DNA of 64,000 nt from NCBI RefSeq assembly GCF_003201355.1, contig NZ_QICL01000004.1, forward strand, positions 124,001 through 188,000, written 5' to 3'. This DNA comes from Indolivaga alginatilytica. GTDB lineage: Bacteria > Bacteroidota > Bacteroidia > Bacteroidales > Dysgonomonadaceae. The position numbers and the translations under genes are program-made. Under the pieces are notes generated by a model. It was given only the letters and a program-made list of their open reading frames with translations, was not told where the DNA came from and made no database searches. Positions 50,486 to 57,746 of the stretch are shown one piece after another. Positions within the stretch are counted from its first letter, which is position 1. Every line of letters begins with the position of its first letter.

Positions 50486-50530
50486 GAGGCATAAAGCCCG
50501 AAACGGAAGTAACATTCCTTTTCGGGCTTT
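50486..50530 (+). promoter_or_regulatory. GAGGCA leader hairpin, copy E
   Basis: GAGGCATAAAGCCCGAAA with an inner CGGAA/TTCC step pairs to TTTCGGGCTTTTTTG. Stem of at least eight pairs with seven T: a complete terminator ahead of the lysis genes, same as copies B-D. Confidence 0.85.
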
Positions 50531-50563
50531 TTTGTTTTTAACCTTAACACAAACTACAAAACT

Positions 50564-50857
50564 ATGCTACAAATAACAAACACGGTAACTACTAAAGACG
50601 GACAGGTAGTAATAGGCAATGTGACTTATGCCATTAACTACTCTATTATCAATAACGAACTGAACTCTATTCAATGTGCGATTTCATCAATGTCAGATAA
50701 TCAGTTTGAACAAATCGGATTTATCCGCAAGGAACATGGAAGACTGAACACCGACTTTTTAGACAGGGTTGCTCCGATTGAACACTTAACCGTTTTTGAA
50801 AATATTGTCAAAGAAGTGGAGGCTGATCTTTTGGCTGAAACAAAGAAAAAACAATAA
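50564..50857 (+). CDS. 97-residue phage protein before the holin-like gene
   Basis: MLQITNTVTTKDGQVVIGNV then TYAINYSIINNELNSIQCAI and a helical acidic end. Soluble, no motif. Located first in the lysis unit after leader E, with CTTAACACAAACT before the ATG. It ends 4 bases before the holin-like gene. It is common in this position in Bacteroidetes phages by recollection; function unknown. Confidence 0.6.
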   Translation: MLQITNTVTTKDGQVVIGNVTYAINYSIINNELNSIQCAISSMSDNQFEQIGFIRKEHGRLNTDFLDRVAPIEHLTVFENIVKEVEADLLAETKKKQ

Positions 50858-50861
50858 TCCT

Positions 50862-51176
50862 ATGCACGAGTTTTTCACGACTTTTCTTGAACCAATTCTT
50901 ACTTTCATTGCCGGAGGTGGAATTGTGGCTATTGTGAAATGGCGGTCTATAAAGAAACAGGCAGAAGCCGAAGCGATGAAGGCGGTTCAGGAGGTTTATC
51001 AGGAAACGATAAAGGATTTGAGGGAGGATAAGGAAATGATGAAGCGGGATAATGCAGAACTGAGGGTTATTGTTGCCGAACTTCAAATCGTAGTAAATCA
51101 GAACTCGAAGGATATTAGCGAACTAAAGGGGTACAAATGTATTGTGTTGGATTGTAAACTAAGAAAGAAGGAATAG
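50862..51176 (+). CDS. holin-like membrane protein
   Basis: A 104-residue protein with one N-terminal membrane helix (FFTTFLEPILTFIAGGGIVA), a basic turn (KWRSIKKQ), a coiled coil (DLREDKEMMKRDNAELRVIV) and a C-terminal CIVLDCKLRKKE. Position directly before the glucosaminidase suggests the holin or a membrane partner of the endolysin. The ATG at 50862 is used because upstream in-frame sequence is inside the preceding gene. Confidence 0.6.
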   Translation: MHEFFTTFLEPILTFIAGGGIVAIVKWRSIKKQAEAEAMKAVQEVYQETIKDLREDKEMMKRDNAELRVIVAELQIVVNQNSKDISELKGYKCIVLDCKLRKKE

Positions 51177-51178
51177 CC

Positions 51179-51685
51179 ATGCAAAAACTAACACCTAAAG
51201 AGTTTATCAAAGCCTATCTGCCCTATGCAAAAGACTCAGAATTAAAGACAGGAGTGGATGCCATTTTTACTCTGGCTCAGGCTGCCTTAGAAAGCGGATG
51301 GGGGGAGCGTGCGGTAGGTAATATGTTCTTTGGAGTGAAAGCGAAAAAAGACACGCCCGAAAACAAACGTCAATTATTGACTACGAGAGAGGTATTGGAT
51401 AGACCAGATATTCAATTCCCCGAAATAATATCGGTAACTAAACGTGCCGATGGAAAATATGAGTATCGAATTAAGGATTGGTTTAGAAAGTACAATTCGC
51501 CGGAGCAGAGTTTTACAGATCACGGACTATTTTTCCATGAGAATAAACGATATGCAAAAGCATTAGAAGTAAGGTATAACCCTTATTTATTTGCAGAAGC
51601 AATAACCAAAGCGGGATATGCTACCGACCCGAACTATGCTACTATACTGAAAGGAGTGATAACAACGATATATAATAATATGTAA
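51179..51685 (+). CDS. endolysin: N-acetylglucosaminidase-type
   Basis: A 168-residue wall hydrolase of the FlgJ/glucosaminidase family. The active-site Glu is E38 in LAQAALESGWGERAVGNMFF, followed by GVKAKK, YRIKDWFRKYNSPEQSFTDH and YATDPNYATILKGVITTIY, all typical family stretches. It cuts the glycan strand between GlcNAc and MurNAc. No signal peptide, so it needs the holin. The stop overlaps the next start by 1 base (TAATG). Confidence 0.85.
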   Translation: MQKLTPKEFIKAYLPYAKDSELKTGVDAIFTLAQAALESGWGERAVGNMFFGVKAKKDTPENKRQLLTTREVLDRPDIQFPEIISVTKRADGKYEYRIKDWFRKYNSPEQSFTDHGLFFHENKRYAKALEVRYNPYLFAEAITKAGYATDPNYATILKGVITTIYNNM

Positions 51686-52251
51686 TGAAAATTACAATAC
51701 GAAATATAGTATTTATACTGCTTGGCTCTTTGCTTTTGGTACTTTTGACAACGTGCAGGGCATCGAAAAGCGAAAATGTCAATTTAGCTCAGACTGAGAA
51801 CATCGTTCAGGATATGAAAAGCCATTCCATAGGGAAATCAAATTTACAGACTGACATTAAGACTATTATCGAAAAGGTATTGTCTGAAAGTATGGGTATT
51901 AAAAAAAAAGAAACCGAGTATGATACTGAAAAGCCTGTATTGCCTGAAACGGGCAAGCCACCTGTGAAAAAGGAAACGGAACTAACGTTATCCCAAAAAA
52001 AGGAAGAAGAAACCCATTTCAACGAATCCAATATCAGTACAAGGAATGATGTAGCCGAGTCAGCCAATCATGCAGCAATCAATGCTTCAATTGACAGAAG
52101 TATTGAAAGTACTTCCGAAAGAAATATACAGAAAGAATCCGATATATTTCTGAAATGGGTAGGGGGAATTACTATTTTTTTGGTAGTTCTAATTCTGATT
52201 CTTTGTATTCTTGGCAAATCTTTAAAAAAGCGACTACAAAACTTTTTATAA
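51685..52251 (+). CDS. unimolecular-spanin-like protein
   Basis: A 188-residue protein with an N-terminal lipobox (LLLVLLTTC, Cys24) and a C-terminal membrane helix (WVGGITIFLVVLILILCILG) near residues 158-177, joined by about 130 hydrophilic, Lys/Glu/Ser-rich residues. Lipid anchor in the outer membrane and helix in the inner membrane is the exact layout of u-spanins (like T1 gp11), which fuse the two membranes in the final step of lysis. It starts 1 base into the endolysin stop. It could instead be a simple envelope lipoprotein. Confidence 0.65.
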   Translation: MKITIRNIVFILLGSLLLVLLTTCRASKSENVNLAQTENIVQDMKSHSIGKSNLQTDIKTIIEKVLSESMGIKKKETEYDTEKPVLPETGKPPVKKETELTLSQKKEEETHFNESNISTRNDVAESANHAAINASIDRSIESTSERNIQKESDIFLKWVGGITIFLVVLILILCILGKSLKKRLQNFL

Positions 52252-52525
52252 TTTGCATTTCTGAGGTTAAAACATTTTTTGAAGTTCCGGCTTTAGTAAT
52301 GGGAGTTATCTGATTTGCGATTATCTTTATACCATATCCTACCCCTGACGTTTTTTTCTCCGTAGTTGCTGCTATGTGCCGTAGCTTCACATTTGAAAAT
52401 CTGGTTTTAACACAATAATAAAAAATATGCCGATATGTCGGGAGTCCGTTTGCATGGGACTTTCCTTTCATATCATCTATTTTAATATTAACCAAGTTGC
52501 AGTAACGAGTTAAAAGCCTATCCAT
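52172..52525 (-). CDS. DnaA-C-like early protein
   Basis: A 117-residue protein with TYRHIFYYCVKTRFSNVKLR and HIAATTEKKTSGVGYGIKII, which resembles the helix-turn-helix of DnaA domain IV-like proteins; compare LYRAVFAYLMYPTYTQTEIG at 54176-55003. It overlaps the spanin-like gene by 80 bases tail to tail and its start overlaps the next gene's stop by 8. Probably a DNA-binding helper in replication; the call is tentative. Confidence 0.5.
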   Translation of the reverse strand: MDRLLTRYCNLVNIKIDDMKGKSHANGLPTYRHIFYYCVKTRFSNVKLRHIAATTEKKTSGVGYGIKIIANQITPITKAGTSKNVLTSEMQIIKSFVVAFLKICQEYKESELELPKK

Positions 52526-52943
52526 TTGTTACTATGCTGTCATTAATGTAGTTCATAATAATTTCTTTCAGGGCATCTGCCGCATTACCGAATTTTTCAG
52601 AAAATGTATCATCCATTTTTGTATCGACAAAACGCACCATATCGGCTGTATGGTTTTTAATCTGCCTTATTGACCGTTCAAATTGCAACTTTAATCTTGG
52701 GTCGGCATCTTTCAGAATATCATTTATATCCATTACCAACTGCTCGTTGACATCAGCTACCAAATGACAGACATTTACCAATAGTGCTAATTTTTTAAAG
52801 TCAATGCTTTTATTATTTATTATGACATCGGTCGATGGTTTTATTTGTTTTGTTTTTTGGCTATTGTTTTGCTTTTTTCTATTATTCGGTCTTGGGAATT
52901 GCTGTTTATTGGGAATATATACCTTATTGTTTTTATTTTTCAT
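52518..52943 (-). CDS. 141-residue early protein, unknown function
   Basis: A basic, Asn-rich, disordered N-terminus (QFPRPNNRKKQNNSQKTKQI) followed by a helical bundle (KLALLVNVCHLVADVNEQLV, LQFERSIRQIKNHTADMVRF). No signal or enzymatic motif; nucleic-acid binding is possible from its charge. It lies between two early genes in the same direction. Confidence 0.6.
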   Translation of the reverse strand: MKNKNNKVYIPNKQQFPRPNNRKKQNNSQKTKQIKPSTDVIINNKSIDFKKLALLVNVCHLVADVNEQLVMDINDILKDADPRLKLQFERSIRQIKNHTADMVRFVDTKMDDTFSEKFGNAADALKEIIMNYINDSIVTNG

Positions 52944-53002
52944 AAATTTTAAATAACAGATTCATCATAATCTGATTAAGTATTCTACAATGAGTTATTT
53001 TA

Positions 53003-53332
53003 TTACTCTTTTTCGGGAGCAGTCAACGGATATTTGTACGTGATTGATTCCGTACCTATAATTTCCCTGATTTTCTCCATCATATTTATTTCATAATGTT
53101 CGAAATATATTATTGTAGAAGCAATTAAACAGAGAAAATGTTCTTCGGATATTAGCAATGTATTATATAGCTCTGTCATTTTCGAATCGCCAACATGCAA
53201 GAGGAATTTTCCTTCTTCGTTTTTTCCGATTGTTATACTTTGTTTATCATTGAATTTCATTTCAATGTACTTAGGAATGCTTATTTCTTCACTGGAGGGT
53301 GTGCTTTGCTTTTGTTGTCTATTATCTTTCAT
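53003..53332 (-). CDS. 109-residue early protein, unknown function
   Basis: MKDNRQQKQSTPSSEEISIP, strands, then helices with HFLCLIASTIIYFEHYEINM and an acidic C-terminus. First gene of the leftward trio, divergent from the CI-like repressor across a 417-base operator-rich gap, hence a candidate target of that repressor. No family recognised. Confidence 0.6.
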   Translation of the reverse strand: MKDNRQQKQSTPSSEEISIPKYIEMKFNDKQSITIGKNEEGKFLLHVGDSKMTELYNTLLISEEHFLCLIASTIIYFEHYEINMMEKIREIIGTESITYKYPLTAPEKE

Positions 53333-53749
53333 ATTAAGAATTTATTAAGTTGTATTCTCTGTTCTTATTTATCAATCTGCACTCTGATTTTACTTCCCTA
53401 ATTGATTTTTTTCATAGATTCTCTTTTGTGTACATTTGTTTGACTTCCCTAGCTTATAATTAGCTTTATTTATTACGTGTAGTTTTCTAGTATTCAATTT
53501 TTTACACCACAACAAGTACAAAATTAGTTAAAAGAATAACGATAAATGGAATTATTTTAACTAATTTGCTGGTTTTTACGAAAACTTTTTGAAACATCTC
53601 CAGTCGGTATAATTAAAATATTTAATTGTATTTTGTTGCTAGTATTGAGTTAATAGAAAAATAATTAATGTTATTTTTGTAATTTGCAACTTAACATATT
53701 AACATCATGTATCGTAATAGTACTTACGAAATAATTAAATATAAGACTA
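53333..53749. promoter_or_regulatory. divergent control region with long inverted repeat
   Basis: AAATTAGTTAAAA (53521-53533) and TTTTAACTAATTT (53555-53567) are perfect 13-base arms. TTTACGAAAACTTTT (53575-53589) is the reverse complement of the AAAAGTTTTCGTAAA motif found twice before the ParB-like gene (63524, 63600). A TATTTTTG box (53672-53679) could serve the repressor gene. Together these form an immunity-like switch region. Confidence 0.6.
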
Positions 53750-54175
53750 ATGAACAGAACGGACTTTGAACTTTCAACCAGAGAAAGGTTGAAAAAATTT
53801 TTAGATGAAAGAAATGTCAATTACACGGATTTCCTAGAAAGGACAAATCTTTCAAATGCTTTTTTAAGAATAGAAAGCAATAGTATAACCAGTAATAATC
53901 TGTCAATTATACTAAAATCCTACCCTGAGATAAATTCTGAATGGTTGCTAACAGGACAAGGGCGTATGGTAAAACCTCAATTTGAATTTTCTATGATGAA
54001 AATAATGAAGAGAGGTAAAGAAACTAAAGCTGAAATGTCTTTGGAACAAATTATCAGTATTCAGGAAGAATTAGCTAAACATCTTTACCTCACTATCTTC
54101 GATCAGAATGAGCAATTACAAAAAAAGGATGCTATAATTATAGAATTAGAACGGCAAAACGATAAGGGCTATTAA
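53750..54175 (+). CDS. CI-like phage repressor (N-terminal type)
   Basis: A 141-residue protein with an unusual HTH N-terminus (RLKKFLDERNVNYTDFLERT, NLSNAFLRIESNSI) and the NxEWLLTGQGRM signature seen after the HTH of many phage repressors. The C-terminus is a coiled coil (EQLQKKDAIIIELERQND), not a peptidase. It is divergent from the early trio and convergent, with no gap, with the DnaA-MazG gene. Likely the main lysogeny regulator, though two XRE proteins compete for that title. Confidence 0.7.
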   Translation: MNRTDFELSTRERLKKFLDERNVNYTDFLERTNLSNAFLRIESNSITSNNLSIILKSYPEINSEWLLTGQGRMVKPQFEFSMMKIMKRGKETKAEMSLEQIISIQEELAKHLYLTIFDQNEQLQKKDAIIIELERQNDKGY

Positions 54176-55003
54176 TTAATATAGCTTGTTATGCCTGTAA
54201 GGGCGGGTTCTATTGTACTTTAACTTTAAATCAACATGCTCCCATAGACTGATAAACATACGGTTGCACAGTTCCTCAATTTGACTTATCGTGCAGTAAA
54301 CCGATTCTTCTTCTTCACATGCTACCAACTCGGTGATAACTTCCCATATACTTTCGGTAAATGTTTTAGCTTTCACGATCTGGGACGAAAAAGCGATGTT
54401 ATTAAGGTCATAGTTCCTAGCTCCGGCAAAGTCCAGTAAACGGATAACTGCGTCCGCCAGCTCATCTTCTATCGTATCTTTTATATACGTGTTGAAACTT
54501 TTGACAAAGCCCGATTTGTGTTCTGATTCAGTATTGTTTTTTGTGCAATAGTAGAATTTCGTCAAATCTGCTTTTTTGCCTTTGCGGTGAGCTTCTACGG
54601 CTTCCATTAATTCGCTCACAATAAGGCATAGGTGATGTTTGTCGGGGTGCGGATGGTCGTGGAATCCTTTTTCTTTGTTGGCAGCATATACTTTTTTGCT
54701 GAGTGGCGTGAGGTCGGGTCGGGTCATTTTGGTACGCTTGGTATTAAAATTTAATTGGTCGAAAACTCGTTTAACACTTTTGTCGCCAACAGAATTGGCA
54801 TCTTTTAACTTGTTAATACTCGTATTGATGGTTGACGGATGGCGATTCAGAAGTTTGCCTATCTCTGTCTGCGTATATGTGGGGTACATCAGATAAGCAA
54901 AAACAGCCCGATACAATGGTAGGGGCTGTTTTTGTGAATCTGAGATTAAATCGGATGGCTTGACATTTACCTTATGGCAAAAATCATTGAGGTTATGTAT
55001 CAC
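54176..55003 (-). CDS. DnaA-domain-IV/MazG-like fusion
   Basis: A 275-residue protein. Residues about 28-85 carry a DnaA-type DNA-binding unit (PLYRAVFAYLMYPTYTQTEI, GKLLNRHPSTINTSINKLKD). Residues about 110-230 are MazG-like: SELMEAVEAHRKGKKADLTK and DTIEDELADAVIRLLDFAGA, with the ExxE...ExxD metal ligands of all-alpha NTP pyrophosphatases. The fusion would bring nucleotide-pool control, or ppGpp lowering, to the phage origin. It overlaps the STAS-like gene by 11 bases. A terminator-like hairpin lies in its codons (54901-54931). Confidence 0.7.
   Translation of the reverse strand: MIHNLNDFCHKVNVKPSDLISDSQKQPLPLYRAVFAYLMYPTYTQTEIGKLLNRHPSTINTSINKLKDANSVGDKSVKRVFDQLNFNTKRTKMTRPDLTPLSKKVYAANKEKGFHDHPHPDKHHLCLIVSELMEAVEAHRKGKKADLTKFYYCTKNNTESEHKSGFVKSFNTYIKDTIEDELADAVIRLLDFAGARNYDLNNIAFSSQIVKAKTFTESIWEVITELVACEEEESVYCTISQIEELCNRMFISLWEHVDLKLKYNRTRPYRHNKLY
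54901..54931 (-). terminator. terminator-like hairpin inside a coding region
   Basis: Minus strand: AAACAGCCC ... GGGCTGTTT followed by TTGC, nine perfect pairs around a 13-base loop in codons for QKQPLPLYRAVF of the DnaA/MazG fusion. It could attenuate transcription into the rest of that gene. Confidence 0.5.
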
Positions 55004-55286
55004 TTTCTTTTAATTTTAATGTGTTATCAATGCAACGCCGTAATAAGTCGGCATTGGACTTACTGATATTGGTGAACCTGATATGTTTCTCCAAATACTC
55101 TTTCGGGTATAGCAAAACAAGGTCAGTGATGGGATATAGGAAGTGTGTAGTCATGCAAATCAATCCACCACAATCGACAGTAGCCCTTTTTCCATGATAG
55201 AGCTTCTTGATAATCCTGTCCCGAACCTTTTCGCCTTGCTGGTAGGTGATTGCCAGATTGGATTTGATAATGTTGGATATTTTCAT
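54993..55286 (-). CDS. STAS-like protein (DUF4325 type, putative)
   Basis: A 97-residue protein: QQGEKVRDRIIKKLYHGKRA, then TVDCGGLICMTTHFLYPITD, then LEKHIRFTNISKSNADLLRR. The order 'helix, V-x-hydrophobic-strand with Asp, THFLYP loop, FTNxSxxxxxLLRR' recalls STAS-like DUF4325 proteins, which pair with kinases or nucleases. The gene leads the leftward pair with the MazG fusion. Confidence 0.55.
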   Translation of the reverse strand: MKISNIIKSNLAITYQQGEKVRDRIIKKLYHGKRATVDCGGLICMTTHFLYPITDLVLLYPKEYLEKHIRFTNISKSNADLLRRCIDNTLKLKESDT

Positions 55287-55305
55287 AATTAAAATTGTAT
55301 TTTGG

Positions 55306-55313
55306 TATCTTTG
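55306..55313 (+). promoter_or_regulatory. -7 element giving a near-leaderless mRNA
   Basis: TATCTTTG matches TAnnTTTG exactly, but a good -33 is absent. Transcription would begin about 5-8 bases downstream, at or next to the ATG at 55319. This excludes the more upstream in-frame ATG at 55295 as a start. Confidence 0.5.
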
Positions 55314-55318
55314 CGGTT

Positions 55319-55822
55319 ATGGGAACTATGACAGATATAATGCAAAATCATTTCGATATGATTTTGGAAAAAGCCCAAAACAAGAAGCAGATTGCTTTCT
55401 GTAATTGGGCTAAATCACAAATCAGGGAGATCGGTTTGTCGCCAGTAAAGGATTTCTTCTCTGAGAATGAAATCAAAGAATTGAGGAAAGAACATAAGTT
55501 TTCTTATAGAGAGTGTTTTCGGACGGCTGCTATACTAGCTCTTGAATACCCTAATATCAGCTATGTAGAAGGCTATTCTTTTAATTCGGGCATACATTTC
55601 CCCCATGCTATAAACAGGATTATATTACCCGATGGGTCAGAATTTTTTTTTGATTTTCAAATGGAGATTATAAGCAAGCATAAAGTTGAAGAACTCTCTT
55701 TTGTTGTTTTGAAAATCTTTACCGATGATGAACTTGCCGAAGAAATAGAACTACCAAAGAAACGTTATGCCGAACGTGTATTGAATTGGTACTTTGATAT
55801 ATATTCGACCTCTAAAAAATAA
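55319..55822 (+). CDS. 167-residue protein from a leaderless-type start
   Basis: From the ATG at 55319 (MGTMTDIMQNHFDMILEKAQ); an ATG at 55328 is also possible. Alpha-helical N-terminus, then beta strands including HAINRIILPDGSEFFFDF and a helical end (KKRYAERVLNWYFDIYSTSK). No recognised family. Its last 11 bases overlap the convergent gene 55812-56477. Expression independent of the leftward early genes is expected. Confidence 0.6.
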   Translation: MGTMTDIMQNHFDMILEKAQNKKQIAFCNWAKSQIREIGLSPVKDFFSENEIKELRKEHKFSYRECFRTAAILALEYPNISYVEGYSFNSGIHFPHAINRIILPDGSEFFFDFQMEIISKHKVEELSFVVLKIFTDDELAEEIELPKKRYAERVLNWYFDIYSTSKK

Positions 55823-56477
55823 GATTTATGTCAGAGCTGGTTTCATTTTTATACGAATAACCTTCTATTGATACTTCTAAGTGCGGTACTAAATTTATTA
55901 TTCCGTAATGTTGTGAATCCTTAAAATACAGGAATAATAAAGCCTTAGTAAATATATCATGTACAAAATCCATAACATCAACATTTGAGTCTTTTGCCAA
56001 ATCTTCGGTATATTTATTTGACATCATACAAAGCCTGTTTTCTTTTTCTTCAAATTCGGCAGCCATTATTAAAATTCCACTCCTAGTTGTTATTAAGAAA
56101 TAGTGTTCGGTTTCACTAACTATCAAATAATAAACTAAATAATTACCTAATATTATTACCCCATGTTTAGTTTCTTTGAAAATCTGATTAATTTTTCTAC
56201 TTACTGATGGATACACCCTACCACTGGAACTGAGAAATAACTCGCTTATCAGTTTCTCTATTGATTCTGTCGGAAATTCGATATTATCTTCTAATATTAT
56301 CGAGAATTTTCCTATTTCTCTTTTTATTTTGTTTTGTGCTTCGTAGGCATCTTGCTGACAACTACAAAAACTGTCACAATCAGATTCACACATATTTAAA
56401 GGGATAGATATTAGTTCATCTAAAGGGAATTGTCCTATTTTCCCCAATATTGGATATTCGTCTATATTAAAAACCAT
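55812..56477 (-). CDS. 221-residue early protein with Cys cluster
   Basis: MVFNIDEYPILGKIGQFPLD with an N-terminal cysteine cluster (NMCESDCDSFCSCQQDAYEA) that could hold zinc or iron-sulfur, followed by a mixed alpha/beta body (GVIILGNYLVYYLIVSETEH, YFLITTRSGILIMAAEFEEK). No signal or enzyme motif; the body resembles a ligand-binding or toxin-inhibitor fold. Function unknown. Confidence 0.6.
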   Translation of the reverse strand: MVFNIDEYPILGKIGQFPLDELISIPLNMCESDCDSFCSCQQDAYEAQNKIKREIGKFSIILEDNIEFPTESIEKLISELFLSSSGRVYPSVSRKINQIFKETKHGVIILGNYLVYYLIVSETEHYFLITTRSGILIMAAEFEEKENRLCMMSNKYTEDLAKDSNVDVMDFVHDIFTKALLFLYFKDSQHYGIINLVPHLEVSIEGYSYKNETSSDINLIF

Positions 56478-56511
56478 AATTATTATTTTTATTAATTATT
56501 TACATTGATTA

Positions 56512-57177
56512 TTACTTCCTTCTGGATTCGCCATCTAAAACGATTCTATTATACATTTCCTTTATGCGGTCGGAAATGAAACGGTCATTTACGTTGTCAT
56601 ACAGTCGGTGTGTTTCATCGGCATCGCAGTTGGTGGTAATGTAAGTCTGTATTCCTTCTGTACGCCAAAGGTTGTAACGTATATGTAGTATGTGCTGCAT
56701 AACATTGAGCTTCTGCCCGAAATGATTGGAGGGTATCGTTTCCCGCCCTAACTCGTCAAATGCCATGTTTACAGGCTTACGGCTATATCCTGTCTGATTG
56801 TAAGTATATACATCAAGCTCGCCGTTCATCGCATAGTCGTTGGCTACTTTGGCACAGTCATAAATTCTAAATCCATCGTACCGTTTTTTGCCGAACTCGG
56901 AAAAGATTTGTAAGAGTGTTGTCTTACCCGTTCCGTTGCCGCCCATTAGCCAGATACCTTTTTTTAGGTCGTAACCGCCAACCTGTCCCGTGTAATACAG
57001 GAACAGGTTTTTGATTACTTCCGTGTTTTGTTGGTCGTATATAAAGTCGGGAATCTGTTCTTTAATGATACGGGACAAGAGCAAACGAAGCTGAGAGGTA
57101 TATTCGGGCGACAGGGTTTTGTCAGAAACCTTTACCATAGTCTTTCGGTTTGTTATTATCTGTCCTATTGTTTTCAT
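56512..57177 (-). CDS. helicase loader-like ATPase (DnaC type)
   Basis: A 221-residue AAA+ ATPase with Walker A GGNGTGKTT at residues 79-87, Walker B VNMAFDELGRE, sensor-like TYITTNCDADETHRLYDN and an arginine finger region NDRFISDRIKEMYNRIVLDG. That is the DnaC/IstB layout for loading replicative helicase. The start is set at MKTIGQ (57177); in the next gene's end the overlap is 56 bases, so coupling is likely. No DnaB-like helicase is in the window, so host DnaB is probably used. Confidence 0.8.
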   Translation of the reverse strand: MKTIGQIITNRKTMVKVSDKTLSPEYTSQLRLLLSRIIKEQIPDFIYDQQNTEVIKNLFLYYTGQVGGYDLKKGIWLMGGNGTGKTTLLQIFSEFGKKRYDGFRIYDCAKVANDYAMNGELDVYTYNQTGYSRKPVNMAFDELGRETIPSNHFGQKLNVMQHILHIRYNLWRTEGIQTYITTNCDADETHRLYDNVNDRFISDRIKEMYNRIVLDGESRRK

Positions 57178-57745
57178 TTTTATTTCTGTTTTGTTCCCAT
57201 GTACGAACACACGCTTTCCAATCTTTTACTTTAGTCTTGCCCCGCATCCATCCGTTAGCTGTATAATGGTCGATAAAGGTTTGCGGGTCGATACCGTTTT
57301 TCCTCTCCAGACAATAGGTTTCGACTTCCTCAAAACGGGGTGGAATGAAAGGCTTCGAATGGTTCTTTTTAGTGTTGTCTGAACTTCCAAATGTGGCTGT
57401 GGCAGTGGTGGAAACTGTACCAACTTCTGTACTAACAACTGTACCATTAACTGTATTGGACTGGAAAGACCGTGTAAAGGAATACTGACTTACTGAACTT
57501 CTGCTTTTACCTGATTTATAGAATACCAATCCTGCGGATATAAGTTTATTCCGGGCATTCACGAATGTGTTTTTTATAAGCCCTAAATCGTTGCATAGCT
57601 CTTTAGAGGAACAAAAAAATGTATCGGGAAAGCCTTCGTGCCTGAATACAGCCATTAACTCGTAAAACAACGCTTGTTCATTTGCGGTAAAGCGATAGCG
57701 TTTACGCTGTTTACGCATACAGTCAATCATGGTATTTATATCCAT
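57122..57745 (-). CDS. replication organiser-like protein
   Basis: A 207-residue protein from the ATG at 57745 (MDINTMIDCMRKQRKRYRFT): winged-helix N-terminus (NEQALFYELMAVFRHEGFPD, KELCNDLGLIKNTFVNARNK), Ser/Thr linker, and a C-terminal DnaD/DnaT-like part (RFEEVETYCLERKNGIDPQT, FIDHYTANGWMRGKTKVKDW). This pairs with the helicase loader next to it, as in phage replisome organisers binding the origin. ATG 57745 directly follows the methyltransferase stop (TAACATG). Confidence 0.75.
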   Translation of the reverse strand: MDINTMIDCMRKQRKRYRFTANEQALFYELMAVFRHEGFPDTFFCSSKELCNDLGLIKNTFVNARNKLISAGLVFYKSGKSRSSVSQYSFTRSFQSNTVNGTVVSTEVGTVSTTATATFGSSDNTKKNHSKPFIPPRFEEVETYCLERKNGIDPQTFIDHYTANGWMRGKTKVKDWKACVRTWEQNRNKNENNRTDNNKPKDYGKGF

Positions 57746-57746
57746 G

